Shown piece after piece: positions 61,750-64,000 of a DNA stretch of 64,000 nt. Position numbers and translations under genes: made by a program. This stretch comes from Turnera subulata (Eukaryota; Streptophyta; Magnoliopsida; Malpighiales; Passifloraceae): positions 1-64,000 of the forward strand of contig JAKUCV010000378.1 of the NCBI GenBank assembly GCA_028386065.3, read 5' to 3'. Positions within the stretch are counted from its first letter, which is position 1. Each line of letters begins with the position of its first letter. The notes under the pieces were generated by a model. The model did no database searches. It was not told where the DNA came from and worked only from the letters and a program-made list of their open reading frames with translations.

Positions 61750-64000
61750 TATCAAAAGTGAATACTTCCAATCCGATTGCTTGTTTGATAAGCCTTTCTT
61801 GATTAGGTGCTTAATTTCAAAGACCGTAACTATTATATTGTTTTATTGTGTGGAGAAAGAGTCATGTGTTGTATAAATTGTTTATTTTAATACTTCAGGA
61901 TCGTAGCTAGTCCATGACATAGTTGTAACTTGATATTACTAAATTATTGTCATGACGACTATGGTAGTAATCAAATACAGAAGGAAAGACAAGCATGTAA
62001 GGGTCAATTACATTCTTTTTCTGTTCTGTCCACCCAATAAAAGTCCAAGCACAAAACTGAGGTAGGCTAGTTTTTTTCATGCGTCCTTGACTTCTAGAGG
62101 GTTTGAAGTAAAGGCCATCAATTTATTAGCAAAAGTTCACTTTATACTAACCCCAGACGCGTAAGCCCAACCTAAAGGTATTTAGGCGAAATCTTGTTTA
62201 TAAGCAAACAGAAGGCTTGTGGATGGTATTATAATTAATTTCTTAATCAGAGGTGGAAACGAAGTCAATCCACTAAATGCAAAGTTTAGAAGTAACTTAG
62301 ATTTGTGCATATGTACTCTACCATCAACATCCGTAAGCCAAAGCATCATTCTCATTTTAACCTATCTTTTAGAAGAGAATGGGCTGTGTGTTGATAAAGG
62401 AAAGCAAGGCAAAGCATTCCCTGTTCACCTTTTACATTTGAGAAGGTAAAGGACTACAGGTAGCCTGAAAGTTGAAAACCTGAATCCTAAATAAGTTAAA
62501 TGGAAATAAAGATTAAAAATGAAGAATTGCTTTTCGCCTGCAATTTCTTCCATTTCATCTCATGAATAATAGGCCCTTTCTTCTCATGAACATACGGCTT
62601 TCACCCAATTTATCTTCTTACCAAAAAAAACTCTTAGGAGAACTGGACTGAACTAGAATTGTAAAGAAGGATTCAGAGTTTGCAGAGTTAGTTAAGTAAA
62701 TCCAATGTCCTTTTACAGTAAGTGGAAATAAGTCTCTTAGCTTTACTGTCAAAAAAAAATGAATACCACAAAATTAATACCACCCAAGTTCCTATAAGAT
62801 GCACTGCAAATCATTTCCCTATAGTAGGGACCAATATGCCTCATGCTCTAGTTGATGATGGGATTGAAAGTAATTAACATGCAATATTAAAGGTGGACAT
62901 TATTGAAAAGAATCAAAGAGAAGGATCATTGCGTTGCTTTTATCTGTCCAGCATTTTAATTAATAAAACAAAACGTAGATACTTAAGAGTTTTGGTAGGG
63001 GGGGATGGGGTAAGTAGGAGTATAATTCACAAGAAGTCCAATTAACATGTTAATCCAAAGTATGAGGATTATGTTAATTGGATCATGAACATCAAATTTA
63101 CCTCCAAGGGCTCATTTTTCCTGGAAAACTGATAAATTAAAACCATAGAATCCCCGAATTCCCTTCTCCTTGATGGGGCAAACTCTTGATTACCTGGTCC
63201 AGGTGTCCTTTAAATTGGTCTTTCGCGTGATAAATTCAGGAGATCTGTCCTGACCCACACTAGTACTCCCTCAAATTAAGACTCTTTGATTATAACCTTT
63301 GATTAATTTTTTTTTGATAATAAACCTTAACCTTACTACTTCAGTATCGTAATGTAATTTCAACATATATAAATTGTTCAAGATTAAACAAAGTATGTGA
63401 CATGAGAAAAGAATTAAAATGTGCACAACCAATCATAAGATTTGAACTTGAACGGATTGGATCAGAAAAGCAGATTTTACTCGGTAAACTCTTTTAATTA
63501 CTTGGTAAACTAATCTTTGTTGGCAAAAGAAAATGATACTTTAACATCCAAGACTTTTACACCAAAATTAAATGTGCCTCTAAATTAAGGCTACCGAACC
63601 TTCGGTGAAGTCGAGTCAACCCGTTATCAATAAGTTGGAAAGTGCAACACGGTATGATGATGAAGGGAAACATGTAAGTCTTTGGTTTTAGGTTCAGTTC
63701 GGACCAAATCAGAAGTTACAATTTATTTCCTTTTGGTATGAGAGCCTAAAGTCCTCTCTAGTAGGTGGTTAATTATGTTATTATACTTGAAATTTGTTGG
63801 GTCTTACTGGCAAATTTGTTTACCAGTCTGTTAAGATACTCCAAAGTGGAACTGATCAAATCATAGAAGCGATTAGTTGTTTTGATTTGATGGTAGCACA
63901 CAATATATAATGAAGAAATTGAGCATTCTATAAACATCTTTTTCCGTTAGTATTATTCTTATTTTGTATTGTCTTTCTTTCTTTCAATAAAAAAATATTT
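61750..64000. other. Upstream intergenic DNA, no gene seen
   Basis: AT-rich with no frame, RNA gene or transposon end that I recognise. Confidence 0.45.

Overview
The window is nuclear DNA from a flowering plant, almost certainly a eudicot and probably woody. The evidence is chromovirus-type Ty3/gypsy LTR retrotransposons with 2.7-3 kb LTRs, a 5S-bearing Cassandra-type LTR, a Mutator-like transposon, intron-rich genes with GT-AG junctions, a DREB2 transcription factor, and two tandem laccases of the LAC5/12/13 type. I cannot name the species.

Region 1 (1-33,090) is a nest of related Tekay/Del-type LTR elements that all use the same odd primer-binding site (TGGTAGCGGAGC). Element 2 (minus strand, 6641-22240) is the oldest frame. 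Element 1 (plus, up to 6640) interrupts its 3' LTR, and element 3 (plus, 12325-22157, flanks CAGGA/CAAGA) interrupts its 5' LTR. Element 4 (22824-33085, perfect 5-bp TSD CAACA) is a structurally complete but mutated autonomous relative encoding gag, protease, RT, RNase H, integrase and a chromodomain-like tail. Element 3 keeps only gag pieces and integrase, and contains a Cassandra-type LTR fused to a Tekay LTR. Elements 1 and 2 have no gag-pol. Their 2.5-kb interiors instead carry, antisense to the element, two small genes, each with its own TATA box: a basic protein of about 125 aa and a protein of about 227 aa that ends in the start of an endonuclease/exonuclease/phosphatase fold. This cassette, seen in two diverged copies with mostly preserved frames, is the most unusual feature of the window.

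Region 2 (33,091-42,200) holds a hAT-like non-autonomous element, a decayed 3' fragment of a nuclear-pore-anchor (NUA/TPR) gene, a possible cystatin-like fragment, and an intact minus-strand DREB2-type AP2/ERF gene with a 5'-UTR intron.

Region 3 (42,213-48,296) is a Mutator-like element with long terminal inverted repeats, a target duplication, and a seven-exon transposase gene whose frame is intact (1239 aa). A 230-base assembly gap interrupts what looks like a second, convergent gene.

Region 4 (48,297-64,000) contains a TIR element and two minus-strand laccase genes with identical six-exon structure, 4.3 kb apart. They share a promoter block with a secondary-wall MYB-type site. The downstream copy (51970-54347) is intact and keeps a near-perfect miR397 site. 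The other (58673-61496) has a 1-base insertion in its signal-peptide exon and a degraded miR397 site. All exon models were built by hand from frames and splice consensus.
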